This document shows, one piece after another, positions 1 to 5,847 of a stretch of DNA of 21,876 nt. Position 1 is the first letter of the stretch, and each line of letters begins with the position of its first letter. Made by a program: the position numbers and the translations under genes. Origin of the DNA: a virus. The notes beneath the pieces are model-generated. The model did no database searches. It had not been told where the DNA came from and saw only the letters and a program-made list of their open reading frames with translations. Location of the stretch: IMG/VR virus record IMGVR_UViG_3300042197_001133, positions 1-21,876 of that record. One strand, written 5' to 3'.

Positions 1-58
1 TAGCTCATATAAATGGTTATTCTCGATTTATACTCTATTCTTATTACTCTATGAGCTA
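1..58. repeat. 9-bp perfect inverted repeat at the left edge
   Basis: TAGCTCATA (1-9) is mirrored exactly by TATGAGCTA (50-58), with a 40-base loop. The stem may continue to the left of the window. It precedes the hairpin terminator at 66-102. It could be an RNA hairpin at the end of the upstream transcript or a protein-binding site; the sequence does not say which. Confidence 0.45.
39..50 (-). repeat. Copy 1 of 12-bp element AGAGTAATAAGA
   Basis: The + strand reads TCTTATTACTCT, and the same 12-mer recurs exactly at 2903-2914 and 3832-3843. Those two copies lie just downstream of the -7 box of minus-strand promoters, so they fall at the predicted start of transcription. Here no matching -7 box is evident just upstream on the minus strand. 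Confidence 0.5.
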
Positions 59-65
59 GGCCTAT

Positions 66-102
66 AAAGGTGGAGGTTTCTGGCCCCCACCTTTTTATTT
101 TT
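66..102 (+). terminator. Rho-independent terminator
   Basis: AAAGGTGG (66-73) pairs perfectly with CCACCTTT (87-94) and is followed by a T-rich run to 102. It would end a + strand transcript that enters from left of the window. A small gene begins about 30 bases later. Confidence 0.8.
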
Positions 103-133
103 GAAAAACATACAAAATATAATATACCTAATT

Positions 134-325
134 ATGAGCAACTTTATAGAAGTAGAAGAAGTCCTTACACGTAAGCACGAAGCCCTCGTAGTATTAGAGT
201 CAGCTGAATCTGTCCTAGTGAATAGGATTAGAGTTATGAGAGATGGTAAGCCAAAGTACGCTGCTAGTGAGAGGTTAAACGAAATTCGAACCGCAATGAG
301 GATACTCAAAGAGGCATTCGCTTAA
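134..325 (+). CDS. Small hypothetical protein, 63 aa
   Basis: I do not recognise this protein. The open frame extends upstream to a TTG at 101, but that would start inside the terminator's T-run, so the ATG at 134 (MSNFIEVEEVL) is the better start. The product is charged and predicted helical, with no Cys, no membrane segment and no signal peptide. The middle carries a basic patch (NRIRVMRDGKPKY), and the C-terminal part looks like one amphipathic helix. It sits alone between two terminators (66-102 and 361-390), so it is probably its own transcription unit. Its promoter is not clear: a TTG at 101-103 has only a poor -7 match 19 bases downstream. Confidence 0.65.
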   Translation: MSNFIEVEEVLTRKHEALVVLESAESVLVNRIRVMRDGKPKYAASERLNEIRTAMRILKEAFA

Positions 326-360
326 CATACAAAACTCATTCAAAGCTAGTAGATTCGTAC

Positions 361-390
361 AACCTGTGGAGGAAACTCTGCAGGTTTTTT
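361..390 (+). terminator. Rho-independent terminator with GAAA loop
   Basis: AACCTG (361-366) pairs with CAGGTT (381-386), and an inner GAG/CTC stem closes a GAAA tetraloop, with a TG/TG internal mismatch between the two stems. TTTTTT follows. It ends the transcript of the 63-aa gene. Confidence 0.85.
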
Positions 391-415
391 CATGTCTACA
401 CACTCGCATATTTGT

Positions 416-442
416 TTATCCGAATATACGGTTATCCGAATA
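416..442. repeat. Direct repeat TTATCCGAATA x2, 16-bp period
   Basis: TTATCCGAATA occurs at 416-426 and 432-442. Two identical 11-mers spaced 16 bp apart in non-coding DNA suggest a protein-binding site. No protein can be named. Confidence 0.55.
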
Positions 443-546
443 GGGGTTTGACGAGTTTCGTGTAGCTAGGAAAAGCGGAACCCTCCAAGACCCAGTCGGA
501 CTCGTTTAAATACCGGGGGGACTTTTTTTGTGGTGGGAACCCTTTT

Positions 547-565
547 TTGACACTAATGTTGACAC
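547..565. repeat. Direct repeat TTGACAC x2, 12-bp period
   Basis: TTGACAC occurs at 547-553 and 559-565, about 55 bp before the ATG at 618. It may be part of a control region. The half-site TGACA also makes up the palindromes upstream of Hsp20 (13381-13393), but here the copies are direct, not inverted. Confidence 0.4.
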
Positions 566-617
566 ATTAACCCCTATATGAACCGATTTCTTTTTACCTA
601 ATTCGATATATATTAGT

Positions 618-776
618 ATGAAACTAAAGGAATTATTGATTAAAGTGTTTGAGAGAGCCTGTGCTAGAATCGATGGGGAATCAGATGAGGATTACCTAAC
701 GAGATGTGGTAACGCACACTTCGCAAGACAAGCACGAACATTTTACTTAACGAAAAGAAAGGTAGATATTAACTAA
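618..776 (+). CDS. Small hypothetical protein, 52 aa
   Basis: The frame begins MKLKELLIKVFERACARIDG and ends at TAA 774-776. I do not recognise it. The protein is basic and helical, with two Cys (15 and 30) and a basic C-terminal third. It is the first gene of a + strand group with the genes at 790, 1103 and 2059, and 13 bases separate it from the next start. Support for coding comes from a full open frame with balanced codon use and from tight spacing to the next gene; no family evidence. Confidence 0.6.
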   Translation: MKLKELLIKVFERACARIDGESDEDYLTRCGNAHFARQARTFYLTKRKVDIN

Positions 777-789
777 TCAAAAACGAAGC

Positions 790-1149
790 ATGTTAAAAAC
801 GGAAGTATACTTAAAGACGGCAAACGATTTCGGAGTATCCGTAGGTATTGCAAACGCAGTAAGGTTTTCCCCTCTAACGGATTCGAAAATCGAGGTTGAT
901 AAATCCACCTACAAAAGAATGAGCTCCGACTTGATGATTAACAAAATCATAACCGAATGTATTGAAATCGGAGAATATAAGACCCTCCAACGGGAACTAT
1001 ACCGTATCAAACGGAGTAAGGGTAAAAGGAAAATATCCGAACTAACTATATATAGAGAGGCGATGAAGATAATCAACTCCTTAAAAAAATTAAAGAAAGA
1101 AAATGGAAGTAAGACCAGTACAAAACCCAAACAGATATATTCGTACTAA
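790..1149 (+). CDS. Hypothetical basic protein, 119 aa
   Basis: I do not recognise this protein. It has a mixed N-terminal half (MLKTEVYLKTANDFGVSVGI) and a strongly basic C-terminal half rich in Lys and Arg (for example RIKRSKGKRK around residue 74 and KKLKKE near residue 100), which could bind nucleic acid. There is no Cys-rich motif and no membrane segment. The last 47 bases overlap the start of the next gene in another frame, which suggests translational coupling. Being in a tight + strand run supports it as real. Confidence 0.65.
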   Translation: MLKTEVYLKTANDFGVSVGIANAVRFSPLTDSKIEVDKSTYKRMSSDLMINKIITECIEIGEYKTLQRELYRIKRSKGKRKISELTIYREAMKIINSLKKLKKENGSKTSTKPKQIYSY

Positions 1150-2056
1150 CGATGGTTGGTTGGTTTCCTCTGTTTCGGATTCACCCAACGGTAATGTAAA
1201 CGGAGAGATTGTTCCCATAACCATACCCGAAGGAACGGCAATCCCCAACTCATCGATTTATACAGTATTAGAAGTTGATGGGATTGTGATTCAGATTGAT
1301 GATAAGTACTTGATTTCACCAGCAACTAACATAGGAATCGGAGCATCCTCTAACCCCCATTGGGATTTCCAGCAAAACGGTTCGGTGATGGGTAAGAAGA
1401 TAGGGAGTTCCATTCCAATCATAAAGATAGATGTATCAAAGTTAGTGAAGAGTGGAGATGAGCAGGACCAAAAAATCTTAAACGCAGGGGTAGAATCTGT
1501 GGAGTACATCTACGAAACGGAGTTGGAGATGGGAATCCCCAAAGGTCTGATTAACCAATTGAACTACACTTTAAAGGAAGGTGCTCAACGACCAGGAGAT
1601 TCTTATTCTCTATGGGATATGAATTTGGGGGATGATACTCTATACTCTATACAGGCTCTAAACATAACCACTGCGCAGGAGGATGGCAAATTGGATACTG
1701 CCAAACTACGGGAATTTTTGGGCTCATTAGGAGAGAGGTTACGGGATTTGAGAAAGGATTTCAATAGTATTAAGGATACATTCTATAACGGAGTACCACC
1801 AATCAATAAGGGTAAGATTCAGTTTCAGAATCGGGTAGCATCTACAGAACAAACCCAGGATTTCCCACCTCGACAAACGGTGATAAAGGAAACCGAAACG
1901 GTTGGTGTGGTGGAAACACCGAATTCAACTACCGTAACGGAAACGACTACACCTATGAGTGCATCTCTAGCAGTAACGGAAGTGGTAGCGGATTTAAGTG
2001 CGGTGATAGGAGATTTAGAAAGGAATCGAAGAATATTTGAAAGTACGGGGAGATAA
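1103..2056 (+). CDS. Hypothetical protein, 317 aa, possible virion component
   Basis: The family is not recognised. The N-terminal part (about 1-110) is rich in Gly, Ser, Pro and beta-type residues (DGWLVSSVSDSPNGNVNGE), as in phage structural proteins. The middle (about 200-235) is helical and charged. A Thr/Val/Glu-rich low-complexity stretch follows (about 250-290) and a final helix ends the protein. There is no signal peptide, transmembrane segment or enzyme motif. The start is ATG 1103, inside the end of the preceding gene; two bases separate its stop from the next ATG. The structural role is only inferred from composition and length. Confidence 0.7.
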   Translation: MEVRPVQNPNRYIRTNDGWLVSSVSDSPNGNVNGEIVPITIPEGTAIPNSSIYTVLEVDGIVIQIDDKYLISPATNIGIGASSNPHWDFQQNGSVMGKKIGSSIPIIKIDVSKLVKSGDEQDQKILNAGVESVEYIYETELEMGIPKGLINQLNYTLKEGAQRPGDSYSLWDMNLGDDTLYSIQALNITTAQEDGKLDTAKLREFLGSLGERLRDLRKDFNSIKDTFYNGVPPINKGKIQFQNRVASTEQTQDFPPRQTVIKETETVGVVETPNSTTVTETTTPMSASLAVTEVVADLSAVIGDLERNRRIFESTGR

Positions 2057-2058
2057 TA

Positions 2059-2202
2059 ATGATAAGCTTGGTTAAATGGTTATTGGCCTCTACACTCATT
2101 CTTTTGGGGGTAGGATGGGTTATCGTGACGGGGTTGATATACTTTCCCATCTGGCTACTTCGAAGGGATAAGAGGAGGATTAAAATGGGTTGGAGACGGT
2201 AA
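2059..2202 (+). CDS. Small single-pass membrane protein, 47 aa
   Basis: The frame begins MISLVKWLLASTLILLGVGW. A hydrophobic span of about 25-30 residues (roughly 3-34) is followed by a very basic tail (LLRRDKRRIKMGWRR), so by the positive-inside rule the C-terminus should be cytoplasmic. It lies two bases after the 317-aa gene and is the last gene of this + strand group. Holin-type or regulatory membrane functions are possible, but no family is recognised. Confidence 0.65.
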   Translation: MISLVKWLLASTLILLGVGWVIVTGLIYFPIWLLRRDKRRIKMGWRR

Positions 2203-2232
2203 CTATCAATTGAGATATAAAAAATTTTTCTT

Positions 2233-2268
2233 AAAAAAAGTTCGACGGAGGCCCCCCAACCCCCGCCG
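2233..2268 (-). terminator. Candidate minus-strand terminator, G-rich
   Basis: Read on the minus strand, CGGCGG (2268-2263) pairs with CCGTCG (2248-2243), one pair being a G-U wobble, around a G-rich loop. A T7 run follows (2239-2233). On the + strand the same stem has an A-C mismatch and no T-run. It lies about 80 bases past the stop of the minus gene at 2347 and in the convergent gap to the + gene ending at 2202. The loop includes GGGGGTTGGGGGG. Confidence 0.4.
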
Positions 2269-2346
2269 ATTGAAAAAATAACTATACGGTTGCTCGAGTA
2301 TCTTTCATTACCTATGAAGCCTTACACCGTTTTTTTTCTTTGTCTG

Positions 2347-2877
2347 TTACATTGAAAGTGCTGCTACTACTTTCTCTTTCATACCAGCTTTCATATAATA
2401 AACTTCTTTTTCCAAGCTTCCACCCTCGTTTTTAATTTCGTTCACCCAGTATTCTACAGAACCCCAAGGTGCCTTATTCTCTACGAAGATATAAGAGGGG
2501 AAGGATTTTAGGGAAGTACCATTATCTGTTTTTAATTTCTCATCATAGTATTCATAACAATCACTCATACCATCGAAGTATCCCGCTTTAAAGGAGTTTG
2601 CGAATTCTCTGATTTCTTTGTAAATGTTTTCTGATATGGATGAACCATCGGAGTTGGAAACGTTTACTCTTACCGAAGAACCACCACTATATACATCAGA
2701 AGTTGACCACACTTTTATATTAGGGAAGTTTTTCTTCACAAATTGTTTGATAAGAGATGCGGTGTTCTTCGCATTCATATTGATGTATGGTTCGTTCTTC
2801 CACTTATCGAACCACAATGCGTTGGAAGGAAGTTCGAAAGTTTGGTTACTGATTTGGATTTTGATTTTCTTACTCAT
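2347..2877 (-). CDS. LPD29-like domain protein, 176 aa
   Basis: The stretch at about residues 40-105 (SLIKQFVKKNFPNIKVWS, then YSGGSSVRVNVSNSDG) has the pattern I associate with the LPD29 domain (large polyvalent protein-associated): a helix with the FPN/FPG turn, then a GGSS strand pair. That domain occurs in phage and mobile-element proteins; its exact function is unknown to me. The C-terminal part (about 110-176) contains a Tyr-rich segment (DCYEYYDE) and ends in a charged helix. There is no signal peptide or membrane helix. It has its own promoter at 2916-2946 and leader element at 2903-2914. The domain match is from memory of the pattern. Confidence 0.6.
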   Translation of the reverse strand: MSKKIKIQISNQTFELPSNALWFDKWKNEPYINMNAKNTASLIKQFVKKNFPNIKVWSTSDVYSGGSSVRVNVSNSDGSSISENIYKEIREFANSFKAGYFDGMSDCYEYYDEKLKTDNGTSLKSFPSYIFVENKAPWGSVEYWVNEIKNEGGSLEKEVYYMKAGMKEKVVAALSM

Positions 2878-2902
2878 TTTGTTAGGGGTTTAGGGGTTGA
2901 AC

Positions 2903-2914
2903 TCTTATTACTCT
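2903..2914 (-). repeat. Copy 2 of 12-bp element AGAGTAATAAGA
   Basis: This exact 12-mer lies 1 bp past the -7 box of the minus promoter at 2916-2946, so it covers the predicted transcription start and first transcribed bases. The copy at 3832-3843 has the same relation to the promoter at 3845-3875. Confidence 0.6.
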
Positions 2915-2915
2915 A

Positions 2916-2946
2916 TAAATGTACGAAAAACTTTTCGTAATTCCAA
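2916..2946 (-). promoter_or_regulatory. Bacteroidota-type promoter (TTG-N20-TACATTTA)
   Basis: On the minus strand, TTG (2946-2944) is followed by exactly 20 bases and then TACATTTA (2923-2916), 7 of 8 bases of the TAnnTTTG -7 consensus. It would give a leader of roughly 32 bases before the ATG at 2877. The bases just before the -7 box (TTTTTCG) recur in the promoters at 3845 and 12623. Confidence 0.7.
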
Positions 2947-2969
2947 GGGTTTGTGAAAATATTTTCAAA

Positions 2970-3185
2970 TTATTTCGAACAATTTTTGTAATCTTCAATT
3001 AGAGATAGTACGGTTTTAACATACCCTTTGAAATACCCAACTTCAAATGCCAGTTGGGATGGTAGTTCAGTGGAATACTCTTTTGCTTCTTTTTCCGCAT
3101 TGGGGATTGAATTGGAAAGAGTAGATTCAATTCCATTTACCAATTCGATAAGTTGGGATTTAGAAAGAGTTCGGTAATTATACAT
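2970..3185 (-). CDS. Small helical hypothetical protein, 71 aa
   Basis: I do not recognise this protein. It begins MYNYRTLSKSQLIELVNGIE and is predicted to be almost all helix, with a Glu/Lys-rich middle and a hydrophobic patch (QLAFEVGYFKGYV) near residues 44-56. It lies 17 bases past the stop of the gene at 3203, so it is probably co-transcribed from the promoter at 3845-3875. It ends before the promoter that drives the gene at 2347. Confidence 0.65.
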   Translation of the reverse strand: MYNYRTLSKSQLIELVNGIESTLSNSIPNAEKEAKEYSTELPSQLAFEVGYFKGYVKTVLSLIEDYKNCSK

Positions 3186-3202
3186 AACATTTAGGGGTTT
3201 GA

Positions 3203-3487
3203 TTATTTAAAGTTTGGGTTATCTAATACGAGGTATCCAATTTTAAATGGTTGGTTACCGTAATCACAGGGTTGATTCATATCAATATTATCATCACCAT
3301 CTTCCATTTCATGTACCGATACAATGGTACAACCTCTACTTTCGTATTCTTTTGCCATTGCTATTTCTTCGGGATGAAGTAATAGAAAATCACCATACTC
3401 TGCATCATCGGCGGTAATAGCAACCAATGCTCCACCATAGTTTTTAAAGAATTCTGTCTTTCTCATATCTTTTAGTTTAAATTCCAC
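3203..3487 (-). CDS. Hypothetical acidic protein, 94 aa
   Basis: I do not recognise this protein. It starts MEFKLKDMRKTEFFKNYGG and has alternating strand-like segments (ALVAITADDA, GCTIVSVHEME), then an acidic stretch (DGDDNIDMNQ) at about residues 63-72. There are two Cys and no membrane segment or signal peptide. The start overlaps the last 11 bases of the preceding gene at 3477, which suggests coupled translation. It is likely an accessory protein of the early-gene type, judging only from size and context. Confidence 0.7.
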   Translation of the reverse strand: MEFKLKDMRKTEFFKNYGGALVAITADDAEYGDFLLLHPEEIAMAKEYESRGCTIVSVHEMEDGDDNIDMNQPCDYGNQPFKIGYLVLDNPNFK

Positions 3488-3806
3488 TTTCCATTCTTTG
3501 AACTCTATTGTGATATTCTACCTCTGAATACTCCACTACCGAAAGTGATGGGATAAATTTGGTCATCAATCTACCACCTGCGTATCTAGCGATTATCTCA
3601 TCGATAAACTCTTTCATCATATAAGTTCCATCGGATGAACCAAACCCTTGGTCTTCAGGCCACATATTAGTCCATTCTTCAGCAACTGAAGTTGCTACTT
3701 CCAACAAATCCCATTGTGGGATATGCTCATCACCAACCATTTTGGTGAAACCACTAACTCTATGGGAGTTGAACACTAAACTTTGGGGGTCAATAAGGTA
3801 ATTCAT
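3477..3806 (-). CDS. Hypothetical protein, 109 aa
   Basis: The ATG at 3806 (MNYLIDPQSLVF) is chosen; a TTG two codons upstream is possible but less likely. The protein has a Trp- and acid-rich middle (EEWTNMWPEDQGFGSSDG, about residues 45-62) followed by a helical segment ending in a basic patch. I recognise no family, no metal motif and no membrane segment. It is the first gene of a three-gene minus operon (3477, 3203, 2970) driven from the promoter at 3845-3875. Confidence 0.7.
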   Translation of the reverse strand: MNYLIDPQSLVFNSHRVSGFTKMVGDEHIPQWDLLEVATSVAEEWTNMWPEDQGFGSSDGTYMMKEFIDEIIARYAGGRLMTKFIPSLSVVEYSEVEYHNRVQRMESGI

Positions 3807-3831
3807 AATCAAGGGGGGTTAAAGGTTCATT

Positions 3832-3843
3832 TCTTATTACTCT
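3832..3843 (-). repeat. Copy 3 of 12-bp element AGAGTAATAAGA
   Basis: This exact copy begins 1 bp past the -7 box of the promoter at 3845-3875, in the same place relative to it as copy 2. It covers the predicted start of the mRNA. Confidence 0.6.
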
Positions 3844-3844
3844 A

Positions 3845-3875
3845 CTAATGTACGAAAAGTTTCTCACAAATCCTA
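3845..3875 (-). promoter_or_regulatory. Promoter (TAG-N20-TACATTAG)
   Basis: On the minus strand, TAG (3875-3873) precedes exactly 20 bases and then TACATTAG (3852-3845). It shares the pre-box CTTTTCG and the trinucleotide TAG in place of TTG with the + strand promoter at 12623-12653. It leads the operon starting at 3806. Confidence 0.6.
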
Positions 3876-3887
3876 GTACTTTCGTAA

Positions 3888-4034
3888 TTATTTTTCTAAT
3901 ACCCAATTAAGTGTATCGATTTGGGCTTGGATTAGTAGTATGTAGGATTGATGTGGGATATCTTGTTTTAAAGCTTCTGATAGTTGCAGTTCTAGTGCTG
4001 AAATTTGGATTAGAATATCGGTTTCGCTTTTCAT
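3888..4034 (-). CDS. Small helical protein, 48 aa
   Basis: The frame begins MKSETDILIQISALELQLSE and ends LEK-TAA at 3888. It reads as two short amphipathic helices separated by a Pro/His turn (QDIPHQSY), the sort of shape seen in small dimeric or inhibitor proteins. No family is recognised. It has its own promoter (4057-4087) with a leader of about 16 bases and lies upstream of the promoter for the next minus operon. The good promoter, uninterrupted frame and sensible amino-acid make-up support it despite its size. Confidence 0.6.
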   Translation of the reverse strand: MKSETDILIQISALELQLSEALKQDIPHQSYILLIQAQIDTLNWVLEK

Positions 4035-4056
4035 ATAGGGCATCTTTATTACAATC

Positions 4057-4087
4057 TTAATATACGAAATTCCAAAATAAAAAACAA
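4057..4087 (-). promoter_or_regulatory. Promoter (TTG-N20-TATATTAA), divergent
   Basis: On the minus strand, TTG (4087-4085) is followed by 20 bases and TATATTAA (4064-4057). A TTTCG pre-box is present, and GTAATAAAG in the leader resembles the 12-bp leader element. It drives the 48-aa gene, and it lies back to back with the + promoter at 4105-4135, with 17 bp between them. Confidence 0.6.
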
Positions 4088-4104
4088 GTATTTCATCGAT
4101 TATT

Positions 4105-4135
4105 TTGGAAAATTTAATAATTATTAGTATATTGT
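4105..4135 (+). promoter_or_regulatory. Promoter of the long modification operon (TTG-N20-TATATTGT)
   Basis: TTG (4105-4107) is followed by exactly 20 bases and TATATTGT (4128-4135). The first ATG is at 4160. No terminator hairpin was seen between here and 12243, so this may be the main promoter for the whole cassette. Confidence 0.6.
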
Positions 4136-4159
4136 TATACTCTAATCATTTACATCTAT

Positions 4160-4462
4160 ATGAACGCCAAGGTTTTATCTAGTTTAGAAAAAAGTTACAT
4201 CCAATTAGATTGGAAAGATTATATTTGTAAAATAGAAATGACGGCGGAACAGATGGTTAAGATTATTGATTTAATCGAAATTTTCAAAAAAATCAAAGGA
4301 ACTAAAGAATTGGTTGTATTTAGATTTGAAGGAGTACCTGCATACGTTACTGTTAAGAAGGAAGAGTATAGTTCGATATTAGATTGGATACATCAGAGAA
4401 TGATAGATTTTGAACTCTTTGAGCAATGTAAACGAATCAATGATATAGTGAAATCTTTATGA
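4160..4462 (+). CDS. Hypothetical protein, 100 aa
   Basis: I do not recognise this protein. It starts MNAKVLSSLEKSYIQLDWKD, is mixed alpha/beta by inspection, and has an amphipathic helix (QMVKIIDLIEIFKKIKG, about 31-47). It has two Cys (23 and 90) and no clear motif. It ends IVKSL, only loosely like the C-terminal tails of the downstream enzymes. The stop overlaps the next start (ATGA), so it is translationally coupled to the zinc-ribbon-like gene. It is the first gene after the divergent promoter. Confidence 0.7.
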   Translation: MNAKVLSSLEKSYIQLDWKDYICKIEMTAEQMVKIIDLIEIFKKIKGTKELVVFRFEGVPAYVTVKKEEYSSILDWIHQRMIDFELFEQCKRINDIVKSL

Positions 4463-4695
4463 ATAAAGCATCAGAGATATTTTTAAGTTGGAGAAGAGCG
4501 GCAAATCCAACACCAGAGCAAAGTATATTAGCCGGAAAACGATACACTATTTGTCAAACGTGTCCATCAAAAAAACCTTCAGTAGTATTTACAGAGATAT
4601 GTGGCGAATGTGGATGCCCATTGGGTAAAAAGATATTCACACCTGTTATGGGTAGTTGTGATTTAAAAAAATGGAATAGTGTAGAAAATTTATAA
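4459..4695 (+). CDS. Zinc-ribbon-like small protein, 78 aa
   Basis: Two Cys clusters are visible: C32-x2-C35 (ICQTCPSKKP) and C48-x2-C51-x-C53 (ICGECGCPLGKK), with another Cys at 67 (GSCDLKKW). This can bind one zinc as a compact ribbon. Small proteins of this look are familiar in T4-like phages, usually without assigned function. The N-terminal 25 residues form a helix. It overlaps the preceding gene by four bases (ATGA) and lies seven bases before the isomerase gene. A role in binding protein or nucleic acid is possible; nothing shows an enzyme. Confidence 0.7.
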   Translation: MNKASEIFLSWRRAANPTPEQSILAGKRYTICQTCPSKKPSVVFTEICGECGCPLGKKIFTPVMGSCDLKKWNSVENL

Positions 4696-4702
4696 AGGAT
4701 AT

Positions 4703-5203
4703 ATGAATTTACAAGAATATAAAAAATGTTTAGCTGAAATAGAAACAGGTAAATTGGCAACATTAAATAATTTAATACACCATCATAGTAATATCATTAT
4801 ATTAGGTAATGGTGGGAGTAATGCAGTTGCGTTACATATAGCGGAAGATTACCATAAAATGTTGGGAATTAAAACAATTACATTTGGTGATACTCCTAGA
4901 ATGAGTTGCTACGCAAATGATTACGGATGGGATAACGCATATCAAATGTTTTTAGAACATTTTGTAGAAGGAGATACATTGGTAATACTAATATCATCAT
5001 CAGGTAATTCAAAAAATATATTGAATTGTGCGAAGTATTGCGTAGATAATTCCATTGATATGATTACAATGTCAGGTCATTCTGAAAAGAATAAATTGAA
5101 ATCTGGTTTCGGAAGCCATTCAAAATTACATTTTTGGGTAGATAGTAAAGATTACGGAATTGTTGAAGGATTGCATGAGTTAATACTACATTCTGTAATT
5201 TAA
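4703..5203 (+). CDS. SIS-domain phosphosugar isomerase, GmhA-like
   Basis: In the family, GmhA converts sedoheptulose 7-phosphate to D-glycero-D-manno-heptose 7-phosphate, the first step to ADP-heptose for cell-surface sugars. The hallmarks are visible: GNGGSN (35-40), E48 in the helix that follows, ANDYGWDNAYQ (71-81), the phosphate-binding loop SSSGNSKN (98-105) and the C-terminal VEGLHELILH. There E155 and H163 have the spacing of the catalytic Q/E and His of GmhA. The length of 166 aa is short against roughly 190. The ATG follows AAGGA, one of the few SD-like sites here. It ends HSVI, loosely like the tails of the genes downstream. The exact sugar is unknown. Confidence 0.85.
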   Translation: MNLQEYKKCLAEIETGKLATLNNLIHHHSNIIILGNGGSNAVALHIAEDYHKMLGIKTITFGDTPRMSCYANDYGWDNAYQMFLEHFVEGDTLVILISSSGNSKNILNCAKYCVDNSIDMITMSGHSEKNKLKSGFGSHSKLHFWVDSKDYGIVEGLHELILHSVI

Positions 5204-5219
5204 TTTCAATTTTGTAAAT

Positions 5220-5804
5220 ATGAGAATACTAATAATAGCAATGGGTAGAAGTGGTGGGTATTCTTTACTTCATTGGATAGGTTGGGAAAAAAAATATCAA
5301 ACTATCCATGAACCAACAATGGATAATGGAGATATATTAAGTATCTATAAAATGAAATTATTGGCTAAAAATAAAAATAATACGGTAGTAAAATATTTAA
5401 TTAGTGAAATAGAAAATGAATTAAATACATTTGATTGGAGTAATTGGGATAAAATTATTGGGTTGATACGGAATGATACGAGAGAGTGTGCTATATCTCA
5501 TTGCTGGGCGTTAGATTCGGATAATTGGAGAGAATCGTATGAAATACCCAACGAATGGTTAATAGAAAATGAAAGAATAATAAAAGATGAGGAATCTAGA
5601 CTAATAAAAAATAAAGAAATAATATCCAATATTCCACAAATTGAATTATTATTATCGTATGAGAATATATATCAAAGTAATACGGATATTGATAAATTAG
5701 CTGAATATTTGGAAATTCAAAAAATAAATTCATATTCCCTATTAGATAGTAGAAATAGATTACGAAATGTAATTGATATTAAATCAAAAAGAAGTTTAAT
5801 TTAA
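5220..5804 (+). CDS. Sulfotransferase-like protein 1, 194 aa
   Basis: Sulfotransferases move sulfate from PAPS to a hydroxyl or amine. The N-terminal strand-loop-helix (MGRSGGYSLLHWI, residues 8-20) resembles the 5'-phosphosulfate loop. IGLIRNDTRECAISHCWA (about 80-97) resembles the 3'-phosphate-binding segment, and LLSYENIYQ (about 143-151) matches the usual late YED/YEN motif. The loop is a variant: GGYSL rather than GSTSL. The last residues are KSKRSLI, the first clear case of the C-terminal tail shared through this operon. It lies 16 bases after the isomerase gene. PAPS binding is inferred by family; the acceptor is unknown. Confidence 0.7.
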   Translation: MRILIIAMGRSGGYSLLHWIGWEKKYQTIHEPTMDNGDILSIYKMKLLAKNKNNTVVKYLISEIENELNTFDWSNWDKIIGLIRNDTRECAISHCWALDSDNWRESYEIPNEWLIENERIIKDEESRLIKNKEIISNIPQIELLLSYENIYQSNTDIDKLAEYLEIQKINSYSLLDSRNRLRNVIDIKSKRSLI

Positions 5805-5847
5805 AACAATCATATTTATATAAGAATACACATATAAAAAAAACAGT

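Larger units (their letters stand above)
391..617. other. Gene-free stretch with short direct repeats
   Basis: No credible gene is seen on either strand; the longest ATG-started frame inspected (from 392) has 19 codons. The stretch holds two tandem short repeats (416-442 and 547-565), a G6 run followed closely by T7, and two copies of GAACCC. It lies between a terminator and the start of a new + strand gene set, so it is the natural place for a promoter or regulator site. No T(T/A)G-N20-TAnnTT promoter like those elsewhere in the window was found directly upstream of 618. Confidence 0.5.

Noticed and set aside
1-65. tRNA-like end at the left edge suggested by the 9-bp inverted repeat
   Set aside because: There is no T-loop motif and no tRNA-length spacing; the loop has only 40 bases. 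No tRNA or rRNA was seen in the other non-coding gaps either.
101-133. Upstream TTG start for the 63-aa gene
   Set aside because: It lies at the end of the T-run of the terminator at 66-102, and the extra residues look like translated spacer. The ATG at 134 is better placed.
416-565. Tandem repeats as a CRISPR array or phage attachment site
   Set aside because: There are only two copies of each short repeat, with spacers of about five bases, and no cas or integrase gene in the window.
1953-2150. Minus-strand frame crossing the end of the 317-aa gene and the membrane-protein gene
   Set aside because: It overlaps two + strand genes in a tight group and has no promoter. The composition is that of an antisense shadow.
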